Of a stretch of 64,000 nt of DNA, positions 40,346 to 49,455 are shown piece after piece (the first letter of the stretch is position 1; every line of letters begins with the position of its first letter). Below the pieces are notes generated by a model. The model did no database searches. It was not told the origin of the DNA and worked only from the letters and a program-made list of their open reading frames with translations. The translations under genes were made by a program, and so were the position numbers. The stretch is from Novosphingobium sp. TH158 (lineage in GTDB: Bacteria; Pseudomonadota; Alphaproteobacteria; Sphingomonadales; Sphingomonadaceae), in contig NZ_PKRT01000001.1 in the NCBI RefSeq assembly GCF_002855555.1, forward strand, positions 124,001 to 188,000. The letters are read 5' to 3'.

Positions 40346-41313
40346 CCCGGCTGTCGGTCATCACCGGAACCGGATCGGCGCTGCCCGCGCGCCGCGTCGA
40401 TAACGATGAAATGGCGCGGATCGTCGATACCAGCGACGAATGGATCAGCACGCGATCGGGCATTCGCAGCCGCTATTTCGCGGGCGAGGGCGAGACCACC
40501 GGTTCGCTGGCGACCGAGGCCGCCCGCAAGGCGCTTGAAGCGGCCGGCATCAAGGGCTGCGACATCGACCTGATCGTGCTGGGCACGACCACGCCGGACC
40601 AGACCTTTCCCGCCACCGCTACCACCGTGCAGCAGGCGCTCGGCTGCAATGGCGGCGTGGCTTTTGACGTTCAGGCCGTCTGCTCGGGCTTTCTCTATGC
40701 CCTGGGCGTTGCCGATTCGATGCTGCGTTCGGGCATGGCCAATCGCGCGCTGGTGATCGGCGCGGAGACGATGAGCCGGCTGCTCGATTTCGAAGACCGC
40801 GCGACTTGCGTGCTGTTCGGTGACGGGGCCGGGGCCATCGTGCTCGAAGCGCAGGAAAACGACGGGGAAAAGCCGCGCGGCATCCTGGCGACCAAGCTGC
40901 ACGCCGATGGCGCGCACAACGAACTGCTGTTCACCGATGGTGGTGCATCCACAACGGGCACGATCGGCAAGATTCGCATGTCGGGCAACCAGGTGTTCAA
41001 GCACGCCGTCCAGAACCTTTCCTCGGTTCTCAAGGAAGTGCTGGATATGTCCGGAACGGATGCTTCCGAAGTGGACTGGGTCGTGCCGCACCAGGCCAAC
41101 GCCCGCATCATCGAAGGCACGGCCAAGAAGCTCGGCCTGCCGATGGACCGCGTGGTGATGACCGTGGACCAGCATGCCAACACTTCGGCGGCCTCGGTTC
41201 CGCTGGCGCTCGACGCGGCAGTGCGCGATGGCCGGATCAAGCCGGGACAGCTGGTCGTGCTGGAAGCGATGGGTGGCGGCTTTACCTGGGGCGCCAGCCT
41301 GGTTCGGATGTAG
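40342..41313 (+). CDS. fabH: 3-oxoacyl-ACP synthase III
   Basis: A 323-residue condensing enzyme that starts fatty acid chains from acetyl-CoA and malonyl-ACP. The catalytic Cys114 is in [14 protein letters not shown], the His in [11 protein letters not shown] and the Asn in [12 protein letters not shown]. It overlaps plsX, so the two are coupled. The next gene, ihfA, has its own promoter-like site. Confidence 0.97.
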   Translation: MTRLSVITGTGSALPARRVDNDEMARIVDTSDEWISTRSGIRSRYFAGEGETTGSLATEAARKALEAAGIKGCDIDLIVLGTTTPDQTFPATATTVQQALGCNGGVAFDVQAVCSGFLYALGVADSMLRSGMANRALVIGAETMSRLLDFEDRATCVLFGDGAGAIVLEAQENDGEKPRGILATKLHADGAHNELLFTDGGASTTGTIGKIRMSGNQVFKHAVQNLSSVLKEVLDMSGTDASEVDWVVPHQANARIIEGTAKKLGLPMDRVVMTVDQHANTSAASVPLALDAAVRDGRIKPGQLVVLEAMGGGFTWGASLVRM

Positions 41314-41361
41314 AACCACCATTTCGAAATCGATTTTCTGCTAATCCTCCAAGCGATTGCG

Positions 41362-41389
41362 TTGCATTTCGCATGATTTGGCGTATCGT
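41362..41389 (+). promoter_or_regulatory. Likely promoter for ihfA-merR
   Basis: TTGCAT (41362-41367), a 16-nt spacer and TATCGT (41384-41389), 42 nt before the ihfA ATG. Same form as the atpH site. It lies after the fabH stop in a 117-nt gap. Confidence 0.5.
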
Positions 41390-41430
41390 CCGACTCGTGG
41401 GGGTCGCACATCACAAGGGGAAAGGAGCAG

Positions 41431-41727
41431 ATGCGCTCCATGAGCACTTTGACGCGAGCTGACCTGGCCGACGCCATCAACCGCAAGATGGGCCTGTCCC
41501 GAGCGGAATCGCTTGGACTGGTCGAATCGATTCTCGGCCATATGAGCGATGCTCTGGCCGGGGGTGAAAACGTGAAGATTTCCGGTTTCGGCACTTTCCT
41601 GCTGCGTGACAAGGCGCAGCGGATCGGTCGCAATCCGAAGACCGGCGTGGAAGTGCCGATCACGCCGCGCCGCGTGATGACCTTCCGTGCGAGCCAGATG
41701 CTCAAGGACCGCGTCGCCAAGGGATGA
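41431..41727 (+). CDS. ihfA: Integration host factor alpha subunit
   Basis: A 98-residue DNA-bending protein of the HU/IHF family. [21 protein letters not shown] is the dimerisation helix and [29 protein letters not shown] the DNA-binding arm with the Pro tip. AAAGGAG lies just before the ATG; an alternative ATG three codons later has the site 12 nt upstream. It works with IHF beta, which is not in the window. The merR gene overlaps its end by 4 nt. Confidence 0.96.
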   Translation: MRSMSTLTRADLADAINRKMGLSRAESLGLVESILGHMSDALAGGENVKISGFGTFLLRDKAQRIGRNPKTGVEVPITPRRVMTFRASQMLKDRVAKG

Positions 41728-42140
41728 GCGACGCCGGCGATACCTTGGTCCGGGATGGCAAGGCGCCTGACGCGCTGCGCACGATTGGCGAGGTCGCCGC
41801 GGCGCTGGGCATCCGGCAGCACGTCCTGCGCTATTGGGAAGAGCAGTTTCCCATGCTCAAGCCGCTCAAGCGCAGCGGCGGGCGGCGCTATTACCGGCCC
41901 GAGGATATTGCCCTCGTCGAGACGATCGACCGGCTGGTCCACAAGGAAGGCTATACCCTGAAGGGCGCCAAGGGCGTGCTTTCGGGCAAGGGGGCTAAGG
42001 TGGCTCTGGCCGCAACGCCCGTCACCATTTCGAGCGAAGCCCCGGCAATCCCGCTTGCGCCGCAGCCTGCGGAAGGCGGCGTGCCGGTTGAACAGCTGGT
42101 GGCAATCCGCGACAGGCTGGCAGCGGCGCTCGACGCCTGA
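41724..42140 (+). CDS. MerR-family transcriptional regulator
   Basis: A 138-residue protein with an N-terminal winged HTH ([24 protein letters not shown], then [23 protein letters not shown]). The C-terminal half is Pro/Ala-rich and short, ending in a small coiled helix ([17 protein letters not shown]), with no visible ligand-binding cysteines. Its ATG overlaps the ihfA stop. The adjacency to ihfA is conserved in alphaproteobacteria. Its target is unknown. Confidence 0.9.
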   Translation: MSDAGDTLVRDGKAPDALRTIGEVAAALGIRQHVLRYWEEQFPMLKPLKRSGGRRYYRPEDIALVETIDRLVHKEGYTLKGAKGVLSGKGAKVALAATPVTISSEAPAIPLAPQPAEGGVPVEQLVAIRDRLAAALDA

Positions 42141-42141
42141 T

Positions 42142-42690
42142 TTACCAGTCCGCCGGCTCCGGCCCCAGTTCAGGATCGAGATCGCGCGGCCGCACAAGGT
42201 GCACCAGCCGCGCGCAGCCGTCTTCCAGGTCTGCCCAGCGATCGATATCGCACTCAAGCACGGCATAGGCAGCGGTGGGGAACTTTTCCTCGACGATGGC
42301 CCGCAGCGGACAGGATCCGTCATCCGGAACAAGATCGAAAATCAGGTCTTCAAGGCCGGGATTGTGGCCAACCATCAGCACGCTGTCGATGCTGTCGGGT
42401 ACCTCGTGCAGGACTTCGGCAAGGATGACCGAACTGGCAAGGTAGATGCGCCGGTCCCATACCACCGGAACGTCGCGCCCTGCGGCCTTGCCCGCCAGTT
42501 CGATCGTTTCGGTGACGCGCACGGCGGGCGAGGCGAGGATGCGCTGCCAGCCCACGCCGTGTTCGACGATGTGCTTGCCCATCAGCGCCGCGCCCTTGCG
42601 GCCGCGTTCGTTCAGGCCGCGGTCGAAATCGCGGGCGCGGGCATCGTGCCAGTCCGATTTGGCGTGGCGGAACAGTCCGAGCAGTTTCAT
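42142..42690 (-). CDS. SixA-like histidine phosphatase
   Basis: A 182-residue phosphatase of the histidine acid phosphatase fold. The catalytic His8 is in LFRHAKSDWHDARARDFDR, and HNPGLEDLIF carries the second His; LASPAVRVTETIEL is typical. SixA removes phosphate from phosphohistidine in signalling proteins in other bacteria; its target here is unknown. It is 1 nt from the convergent merR gene and 10 nt after the helicase gene. Confidence 0.9.
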   Translation of the reverse strand: MKLLGLFRHAKSDWHDARARDFDRGLNERGRKGAALMGKHIVEHGVGWQRILASPAVRVTETIELAGKAAGRDVPVVWDRRIYLASSVILAEVLHEVPDSIDSVLMVGHNPGLEDLIFDLVPDDGSCPLRAIVEEKFPTAAYAVLECDIDRWADLEDGCARLVHLVRPRDLDPELGPEPADW

Positions 42691-42700
42691 TCGCAGCGCT

Positions 42701-45415
42701 TCATTCGATCACGGGCTCGCTATCTTGCTGCACGCCTGAAGCACGCACAGCGACCCGTTGTAAAGCCTCGTCCAGCGTCAACCGCGTGACAGGCGTGCCC
42801 GGCGGGAAGGCCGAGAGCAGGCGGCTGGGAAAGGCGGCGGAGAGCACCACGAAGGCACCGTGGTCCTGCTTGCTGCGGATCAGGCGGCCGAAGGCCTGCG
42901 CCAGCTTGGCGCGGATGATCCGGTCATCATGGGCAGAGCCGCCGTTTGCCGCGCGCCGGGCGCGATGCAGGATCGAAGGCTTGGGCCAGGGCACCTGTTC
43001 CATCACCACCAGCCGCAGCGAATGGCCGGGCACGTCCACCCCGTCGCGCAGGGCATCGGTGCCGAGCAGGCTGGAGCGGGGATCGTCGCGGAAGATATCG
43101 ACCAGCGTGCCGGTATCGATCGGATCGACGTGCTGGGCGTAAAGCGGCAGCCCGCCGCGAGCCAGGCGATCGGCGATCCGGCCATGCACCGCGCGCAGGC
43201 GGCGGATCGCGGTGAACAGGCCCAGCGCGCCGCCCCCCGACGCCTCGATCAGCCGGCCATAGGCCCCGGCCAGTGCGGCGATATCGCCTTTGGGTACGTC
43301 GGTAACGATCAGCACCTCGGCCTGCCGGGCATAGTCGAACGGGCTTTCCGCCAACGAAAGGTGCGGCTGGACATCGACATGGCCCGCGCCAGACCGGCTG
43401 ATCGCGGCTTCCCAGTCATCCCCATCGCGCAGGGTTGCGGAGGTGAGCATCACCCCGTGCGAGGGTTCGAGTACCACACGCGCAAAGGGCTTCATCGGAT
43501 CGAGGTAATGGCGATGGATGCCGACATCGAATTCGCGCGCATCGCCCCGCTCGACCGCGAGCCAATCGACAAATTCGGGGTCTGCCGGCCCGCCCAGCCG
43601 CTCAAGCAGGGCTTCCCATGCGCCAAGCAAGTCCACCCGCCAGGCAAGCGAATGGCGCGCGCCCTCGATCCGGGCCCGGCCGGGGCCGTCCAGCCAGTCG
43701 GGCGGTTCGGCGAGCATCGCTTCGAGCCGCACGCCGAGCCGGATCAGCGGGCTGCGCAGTTCCGCCAGTGCGGACTGCGCCGCCCCGGCCAGTTCGATGA
43801 AGGACCCGTCAAGCTGCGCCGCCTCGGTTTCCAGGCCATAACCGGCTTCCTGGCCGCCGCTCTCGTCGCGGGCGTAAGTCACGGTGCGGACCGCGTTGAG
43901 CAGCTCTTCCAGCGGACCCGAAGGCATCGAATCGTTAAGCCGCTGCAGCCAGCCATCTCCTGGCAGGGCTTCTGCCGCATGGCGGGCGGCGGCAATCGCC
44001 TTGCCCCCGGCTTCGTCATAGCTGGCAACATCGGCAAGACGTGCGGAAAGCCCCCGGCGGCGGCCCTTCGACCCGCGCTCAGGGCCGATCACCCAGCGGC
44101 GCAGTTCGATCAGCTCGCTTCCCGTGAGGGCGGCGGCAAAGGTGGAATCGGCTGCTTCGAACACGTGGTGGCCTTCGTCGAAGACCAGCCGGGTGGGCCG
44201 CTGGGCATGGTCCCGCCCGCGCGCTGCGTTGACCATGACCAGCGCGTGGTTGGCGATCACCAGGTCTGCCTGCGCCGAGGCCCGGGCCGCGCGCTCGATG
44301 AAGCATTTGCGGTAATGCGGGCACCCGGCATAGACGCATTCGCCGCGCCGGTCGGTAAGGGCGGCGATGCCGCGCTGGCGGAACAGGGTGCCGAGCCAGC
44401 CCGGCAGGTCGCCGCCGATCATGTCGCCGTCCTGGCTGAAGGCCGCCCAGCGCGCCACCAGCTGCGCCAGGATTGCCGCGCGGCCGGAAAAACCGCCCTG
44501 AACGGCATCTTCAAGGTTCAGCAGGCACAGATAGTTTTCGCGCCCCTTGCGCACCACCACAGGGCGGCTGCCGTCACTGCGCGTTGCCGGCCAGGCGCGC
44601 GCACTTTCGCGCCGCAACTGGCGTTGCAGGGCCTTGGTATAGGTCGATACCCAGACCGTTCCGCCCGAAAGTTCGGACCACAGCGATGCCGGGGCGAGAT
44701 ACCCCAGCGTCTTGCCGATGCCGGTGCCGGCCTGGGCCAGCAACAGGTGCGGGCGTCCTTCGCGCTGGCGCGGGGCGAAGACGCGGGCGGCATTGGCGGC
44801 ATAGGCCTGCTGGCCGGCGCGCACTTCCGCCCCGCTGCCGGTGAGCTGCGCCAGCCGGGCAGTCACCGCATCCTCGGCAAGCTGGACCTGGCCGGGCTGA
44901 GGCCGCTCGGGCGCTTCGTCCCATTCCGGCAGGCGGGCAAAGAGGCCGCGCTCGTTGCGTTCGGGCCGGACAACGCGCGGGGCAAGCAGGGGCGCCCAGG
45001 GCCAGCGCAGTCGGGTGAGCGATTGCAGGGCAGACCACGCGCCTTCTCGCTCACGCCATTCGGCGGATTCGCATGTAGCGAGCAGCACTCCCGCAGCCTG
45101 TTGTAGCAGGGCAGGCACGCCATCGTCGCCGGCCGGCTCGGCAAGGCCGAGTGCGTGGGCAAGCCCCTTGGGCGTCGGCACCATGAACCGTGCGGGATGG
45201 ATGAAGGCGAACAGTTCCAGCAGGTCCAGCCCCGAAAGGTCGGGATAGCCGAGGCGGCTGGCCACCAGCGGGGCATTGAGCATGATCAGCGGCGTATCGG
45301 CCGCCGCCATGATCGCCTCACCCTTGGCCGCAACCCGCGTGGTTCCGGCACCATCGCGCAGCCAGCAGCCGGAGTGGCTGGCGTGAATCGCGGGCAGGGG
45401 AAGCGGTTCGGGCAT
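42701..45415 (-). CDS. DinG/XPD-like ATP-dependent DNA helicase
   Basis: A 904-residue superfamily 2 helicase. The Walker A AGTGIGKT is at 229-236, and the Walker B-like DEGH is at 413-416 (instead of DEAH). Four cysteines, Cys297, Cys360, Cys365 and Cys371 (YLCLLN, GECVYAGCPHYRKC), fit the iron-sulfur cluster of XPD/DinG helicases. The first 220 residues form an N-terminal domain that is not the usual exonuclease; it may be a degenerate or different DNA-binding part. The C-terminal VVMEQVPWPKPS and GRLIRSKQDHG blocks are typical. It probably unwinds DNA during repair. Confidence 0.88.
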   Translation of the reverse strand: MPEPLPLPAIHASHSGCWLRDGAGTTRVAAKGEAIMAAADTPLIMLNAPLVASRLGYPDLSGLDLLELFAFIHPARFMVPTPKGLAHALGLAEPAGDDGVPALLQQAAGVLLATCESAEWREREGAWSALQSLTRLRWPWAPLLAPRVVRPERNERGLFARLPEWDEAPERPQPGQVQLAEDAVTARLAQLTGSGAEVRAGQQAYAANAARVFAPRQREGRPHLLLAQAGTGIGKTLGYLAPASLWSELSGGTVWVSTYTKALQRQLRRESARAWPATRSDGSRPVVVRKGRENYLCLLNLEDAVQGGFSGRAAILAQLVARWAAFSQDGDMIGGDLPGWLGTLFRQRGIAALTDRRGECVYAGCPHYRKCFIERAARASAQADLVIANHALVMVNAARGRDHAQRPTRLVFDEGHHVFEAADSTFAAALTGSELIELRRWVIGPERGSKGRRRGLSARLADVASYDEAGGKAIAAARHAAEALPGDGWLQRLNDSMPSGPLEELLNAVRTVTYARDESGGQEAGYGLETEAAQLDGSFIELAGAAQSALAELRSPLIRLGVRLEAMLAEPPDWLDGPGRARIEGARHSLAWRVDLLGAWEALLERLGGPADPEFVDWLAVERGDAREFDVGIHRHYLDPMKPFARVVLEPSHGVMLTSATLRDGDDWEAAISRSGAGHVDVQPHLSLAESPFDYARQAEVLIVTDVPKGDIAALAGAYGRLIEASGGGALGLFTAIRRLRAVHGRIADRLARGGLPLYAQHVDPIDTGTLVDIFRDDPRSSLLGTDALRDGVDVPGHSLRLVVMEQVPWPKPSILHRARRAANGGSAHDDRIIRAKLAQAFGRLIRSKQDHGAFVVLSAAFPSRLLSAFPPGTPVTRLTLDEALQRVAVRASGVQQDSEPVIE

Positions 45416-45467
45416 CTCGGCCCCGCTTAGAACGGAAATGGAACAGCGGGCAAGCGCGCGCCGATGA

Positions 45468-46052
45468 TCAGGCGGGGGAACCGGCCCTGGCAGCGGCGGC
45501 GTCGATCAGCAGACGTTCGAGAGTGGCGACCTCGGGCACGCCTTCAACCATGAAGCGTTCGGTAATCCGGTCGCCATCGCTATCCACATAGCTGTGCGTC
45601 TGGATCGACAGGTGGCCCCAGCCATCCGGGCCCGCAGTGCGGCTGACAGGCCCGATCTGGTGGATAAGCACGGTCTCAACCGCGCGCGTCCTGCCATCGA
45701 CCAGACGGATCAGCCGCTTGTCCGTCAGGCCATAGGCGGTCTGACGGGCCTGGCGCATCGCCTTGATCGGTCGCCACAGCATCCATAGCCCGATCGTGAC
45801 GAACGGCAGGCCGAAGATCGGAAAGACGATGCCGAAACCGATCTGCGCGGCATCGGGCGTTTGATCGTCAAGGAACCAGGGCAGCAAGGTGGCCGATTCC
45901 CAGAACAGGGCAAAGACGGTCCAGGGGATGGCGAACAGCCATAGGCTTAGTCCGCGCGTAAGCTTGCCAGCGCTGGGGCTGGCGCTCCACAGCAGGCGTT
46001 CTCCGACGAGCAATTCGCGCCTCAGGGCTTGGTCGAGCGACGGCTCCAGCAT
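45468..46052 (-). CDS. PH-domain membrane protein
   Basis: A 194-residue protein with two hydrophobic segments (about 35-57 and 70-95) followed by a bacterial PH-like domain (about 105-185, TAYGLTDKRLIRLVDGRTRAV). The start MLEPSLDQALRREL gives a cytoplasmic N-terminus. Similar proteins are common in this group and their function is unknown. It diverges from the lysyl-tRNA synthetase. Confidence 0.75.
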   Translation of the reverse strand: MLEPSLDQALRRELLVGERLLWSASPSAGKLTRGLSLWLFAIPWTVFALFWESATLLPWFLDDQTPDAAQIGFGIVFPIFGLPFVTIGLWMLWRPIKAMRQARQTAYGLTDKRLIRLVDGRTRAVETVLIHQIGPVSRTAGPDGWGHLSIQTHSYVDSDGDRITERFMVEGVPEVATLERLLIDAAAARAGSPA

Positions 46053-46117
46053 GGTCTGGGTTTTACCGGCTTCAGGTTACCATCGGGTTCACCTGCAGGC
46101 ACTCCGTGCCGCTTCGC

Positions 46118-46138
46118 ACTTGCGAAAAGGGCGCAAGT
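46118..46138 (+). repeat. Inverted repeat in the lysS leader
   Basis: ACTTGCG (46118-46124) pairs with CGCAAGT (46132-46138) around a 7-nt loop (AAAAGGG). It sits 18 nt before the lysS ATG and could be an RNA structure or an operator. No clear promoter is visible in this gap. Confidence 0.4.
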
Positions 46139-46155
46139 CCGCGAAAGGCCACGGC

Positions 46156-47751
46156 ATGACCGATCAAGCCCTTCTCGCCGCCGCACAGGTATCCAAGGCA
46201 TGGCCTTTCGAAGAAGCCCGCAAGCTTCTGAAGCGCTATCCGGACGGCAAGCCCGATGGATCGCCGGTGCTGTTCGAGACGGGATATGGTCCTTCGGGCC
46301 TGCCGCACATCGGCACCTTCCAGGAAGTGCTGCGCACCACGCTGGTCCGCCGGGCATATGAAGTGCTCACCGATGGCGCGCCGACGCGGCTGGTGGCATT
46401 TTCGGATGACATGGACGGCCTGCGCAAGGTGCCGGACAACGTGCCCAACCAGGGCCTGCTGACGGCCTATCTTGGCCATCCGCTCAGCCGCATTCCCGAT
46501 CCGTTCAACAAGTACGAAAGCTTCGCGCACCATAACAACGCGATGCTGCGCGATTTCCTCGATCGCTACGGGTTCGATTACGAATTCGTCTCGGCATCGG
46601 ATCGCTACAATTCCGGTGCCTTCGACGAGGCGCTGCGCGGCGTGCTGCGCAATTACCAGGCGATCATGGACATCATGCTGCCGACCCTGCGCGAAGAACG
46701 TCGCAAGACCTATTCGCCAATCCTGCCCGTCAGCCCGCGCACGCACCAGGTGCTGCAGGTGCCGGTGGAAGTGGTCGATGCCGAGGCGGGCGTGGTCCGC
46801 TTCGAAGACCACGGCGACATGGTCGAACATTGCATCTTCGGCGGGCAGGCAAAGCTGCAGTGGAAGGTGGACTGGGCCATGCGCTGGGTTGCGCTGGGCG
46901 TCGATTACGAGATGTGCGGCAAGGACCTGACCGATTCCGTGCGCGAAAGCGGCAAGATTGCCCGCGCGCTCGGCGGGCGCCCTCCCGAAGGCCTGATCTA
47001 CGAGCTGTTCCTTGACGAGAACGGCGAGAAGATTTCCAAGTCCAAGGGCAACGGCCTGACCATCGACCAGTGGCTGACCTATGGCAGCGAGGAGAGCCTT
47101 GGCTTCTACCTGTTCCGCGAGCCCAAGAGCGCCAAGTCGCTTCATGTCGGTGTCGTGCCGCGCGCGGTCGATGAATACTGGCAATTCCGCGAGAAGCTCG
47201 CGACGCAGCCGGTGGAGCAGCAACTGGGCAATCCGGTGTGGCACTTGCTGCGCGCCAACGGCTACAAGGGCGGCGATGGTGATCGCCTGCCGGTAACCTA
47301 TGGCCTGTTGCTGAACCTCGTTGGCGTGCTCGGCCCCAAGGCGACGCGCGACCAGGTGTGGTCATACCTTGCCAATTACGTGGCCGATGCGCGACCCGAG
47401 GCCCATCCCGAAGTGGACGTTCTGGTCACCTCGGCGCTGGCCTATAACCGCGATTTCATTGCCCCGACGCTCCAGCGCCGCAAGCCGGACGAGAGCGAGG
47501 CCAAGGCCCTGGCCGCGCTTGACGAGGAACTGGCGAACGCGTCTGCCGAGGCGACTGCGGAAGAATTGCAGAACATGGTCTACGAGATCGGCAAGGATCC
47601 GCACTTCGGCTTCGAACAGCTGCGCGACTGGTTCAAGTGCCTTTACGAGACCCTGCTGGGATCGAGCCAGGGGCCGCGCATGGGCAGCTTCATCGCGCTC
47701 TACGGCGTCGAGAATACCCGCAAGCTGATCGCCGAAGCCCTCGGCGATTAA
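46156..47751 (+). CDS. lysS: Lysyl-tRNA synthetase, class I
   Basis: A 531-residue synthetase with class I signatures: the HIGH-like HIGT at 51-54 (GPSGLPHIGTFQEV) and KISKS at 292-296 (GEKISKSKGN). Most bacteria use the unrelated class II enzyme; class I lysyl-tRNA synthetase is normal in archaea and many alphaproteobacteria. It loads lysine on tRNA-Lys in the cytoplasm. The ATG at 46156 gives the family's usual start; the frame stays open further upstream without coding character. It ends with 4 nt shared with the acidic protein gene. Confidence 0.95.
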   Translation: MTDQALLAAAQVSKAWPFEEARKLLKRYPDGKPDGSPVLFETGYGPSGLPHIGTFQEVLRTTLVRRAYEVLTDGAPTRLVAFSDDMDGLRKVPDNVPNQGLLTAYLGHPLSRIPDPFNKYESFAHHNNAMLRDFLDRYGFDYEFVSASDRYNSGAFDEALRGVLRNYQAIMDIMLPTLREERRKTYSPILPVSPRTHQVLQVPVEVVDAEAGVVRFEDHGDMVEHCIFGGQAKLQWKVDWAMRWVALGVDYEMCGKDLTDSVRESGKIARALGGRPPEGLIYELFLDENGEKISKSKGNGLTIDQWLTYGSEESLGFYLFREPKSAKSLHVGVVPRAVDEYWQFREKLATQPVEQQLGNPVWHLLRANGYKGGDGDRLPVTYGLLLNLVGVLGPKATRDQVWSYLANYVADARPEAHPEVDVLVTSALAYNRDFIAPTLQRRKPDESEAKALAALDEELANASAEATAEELQNMVYEIGKDPHFGFEQLRDWFKCLYETLLGSSQGPRMGSFIALYGVENTRKLIAEALGD

Positions 47752-49319
47752 CGCCGGAACAAGGCGAGCAGCCGGCTGACAAGGCGGCTGAGCAGTCCTT
47801 CGCCGGGTTCCGGCTCGTCTTCTGCCACGCTCAGGCGTGCGCGCAGGCTGTGGCCCTGGTGCTCCGGCGCCGGTGGCGGCGGCGCGGCAGGGGCGACAGC
47901 GGCTTCTGGCACCTCGAACAGCTCCGGCAGCGGCTGGACTTCAGGCTCTTCGGGCCGGGCGGGCCATTCGGTATCGCCCATTGCGCGTTCCGGCTGCGCG
48001 GGTGCAACCGGCAGGTCCGGTTCCCAGGTGTCGGGATCGAAGGCGGCAGGCTGGGCCTGGGCCTGGGCCGTTTCCTCAAAGGACGTGATTTCGGCGGCTG
48101 TCTCTTCAGCCGGTTCCCCAGCATCGGGTTCGATGTCGTTCGCCGGTTGCACAGCGAAGCTCACCGACTCCTCTTCCTCAGACGCTTCAGGCGATGGCTC
48201 GGGTGCCTGATCGAGAGCGGGTTCGGGCTCCGGCTCGACTGCGCTGGCGGGTGCGGCTTCGATCTCGACGAAGCTTGCGGGGTCCTCGAATACGTCGGCG
48301 GGCGCCGGCAGGGGATCGTATTCGGCAGGCTCCTCGTCCCACTGCGGCGACAGCGGCGAAACAGGCGGCGGGCTTGCTGTGCCGCCCAGCGCGGCGCTGG
48401 CCATGGCATCCATGCCGGAATCGGCCTCTCCCTCGGCGAGCGCGAGGACCGGCTGCTTGGCCGTGCGCTTGATGCCGATGCTCAGCAGGCTGGCCTCTTC
48501 GACCGCTTCTACCCCGTCTTCGTCAGCGCTGACGTGGGCATGGGCAATGCTGTCCTCTGCCACCGGCTGGGAGACATGCGTCGCCGGAACCGGCACGATC
48601 TTGCCTCCGGCCAGATATTCGTCGCAGCTCAGCACGGGGGCATCGAACGAGGGATAGACACCGTTGTTGGCCGTCATCACGCAAAGCGGGCGGCCAAGGC
48701 GCCGCCGGGCGGCGGTATCGCGCAGGGCCTGGTGGAACAGCACCGAAAGATAGCAGGATGCGATGGTGCCGGCCTTGATCTCGTCCGGATCGGGGCTGGA
48801 GGTGGAAAGCAGGCGCTGCTCAAGCCCGGCAAGGGCGCCGTAAAGATCGTCCACGCCGCGGAAGGAAAGCGCGTGGTCCACCCCTTCGCAGTCTCCTGCC
48901 CACTGGCAGCCGAACGAGGAATAGCCGTCGAGCAGGTCGTTCCTGTCCGATTCGGAGAAGGGGAATGCTTCGTCGGAGAAGTAGCTGGTTTCCACCGTCA
49001 GGCTGAGCAGCCCCGCGCCGTCGGGCGCCGGGCCGCCACCTTCCGGATCGCCGAAGGACAGGCAGATCGCGGTTACCGGCTGTTCGGCGCGGTCGTATTT
49101 GCGGAAGCCCTGATCGAGCTCTTCCCAGCCGGAAATCTCGATATCCTCGTGCGATACATGAAGAAACCGCGCAGGCAGCATCTTGTGGTCGCCGGCAAAG
49201 GGCTCGATCAAGGTCCGCAGCCGCCGCGCTGCCGTATCGGCATAGCCCCGGCGCAGCTGGTCTTCGATGGCCAGCCGGAATGCGTCTTCGTGCAACCCGT
49301 CGATGGTGATGGAATCCAC
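47748..49319 (-). CDS. Large acidic protein of unknown function
   Basis: A 523-residue protein read from GTG 49319 (GGAG lies 8 nt upstream). Residues 1-235 form a folded region with a regular helix pattern (DSITIDGLHEDAFRLAIEDQ) and a Cys-containing part (GCQWAGDCEGVD, LCVMTANNGV). Residues about 260-500 are Glu/Asp/Pro/Ala-rich and probably disordered. The C-terminus is a basic, amphipathic helix (LLSRLVSRLLALFRR). I recognise no family. There is no signal peptide, so it is probably cytoplasmic, perhaps membrane-attached by the tail. Confidence 0.75.
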   Translation of the reverse strand: MDSITIDGLHEDAFRLAIEDQLRRGYADTAARRLRTLIEPFAGDHKMLPARFLHVSHEDIEISGWEELDQGFRKYDRAEQPVTAICLSFGDPEGGGPAPDGAGLLSLTVETSYFSDEAFPFSESDRNDLLDGYSSFGCQWAGDCEGVDHALSFRGVDDLYGALAGLEQRLLSTSSPDPDEIKAGTIASCYLSVLFHQALRDTAARRRLGRPLCVMTANNGVYPSFDAPVLSCDEYLAGGKIVPVPATHVSQPVAEDSIAHAHVSADEDGVEAVEEASLLSIGIKRTAKQPVLALAEGEADSGMDAMASAALGGTASPPPVSPLSPQWDEEPAEYDPLPAPADVFEDPASFVEIEAAPASAVEPEPEPALDQAPEPSPEASEEEESVSFAVQPANDIEPDAGEPAEETAAEITSFEETAQAQAQPAAFDPDTWEPDLPVAPAQPERAMGDTEWPARPEEPEVQPLPELFEVPEAAVAPAAPPPPAPEHQGHSLRARLSVAEDEPEPGEGLLSRLVSRLLALFRR

Positions 49320-49455
49320 CCGTGATACTCCCGCACAATTGCAGGGGTACCCTAGGTAACATTGGTTTACCGCCGGTTAGCGAACGGAGAAACCTTGCAG
49401 CCTTTTGCCGCAGCGGCATAAGCAAGGGCCAAGAGGCACAGGGACAGGGAATACG

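Noticed and set aside
42860-45106. A 748-codon open frame opposite the DinG-like helicase
   Set aside because: The helicase frame has all expected motifs; the opposite frame has none.
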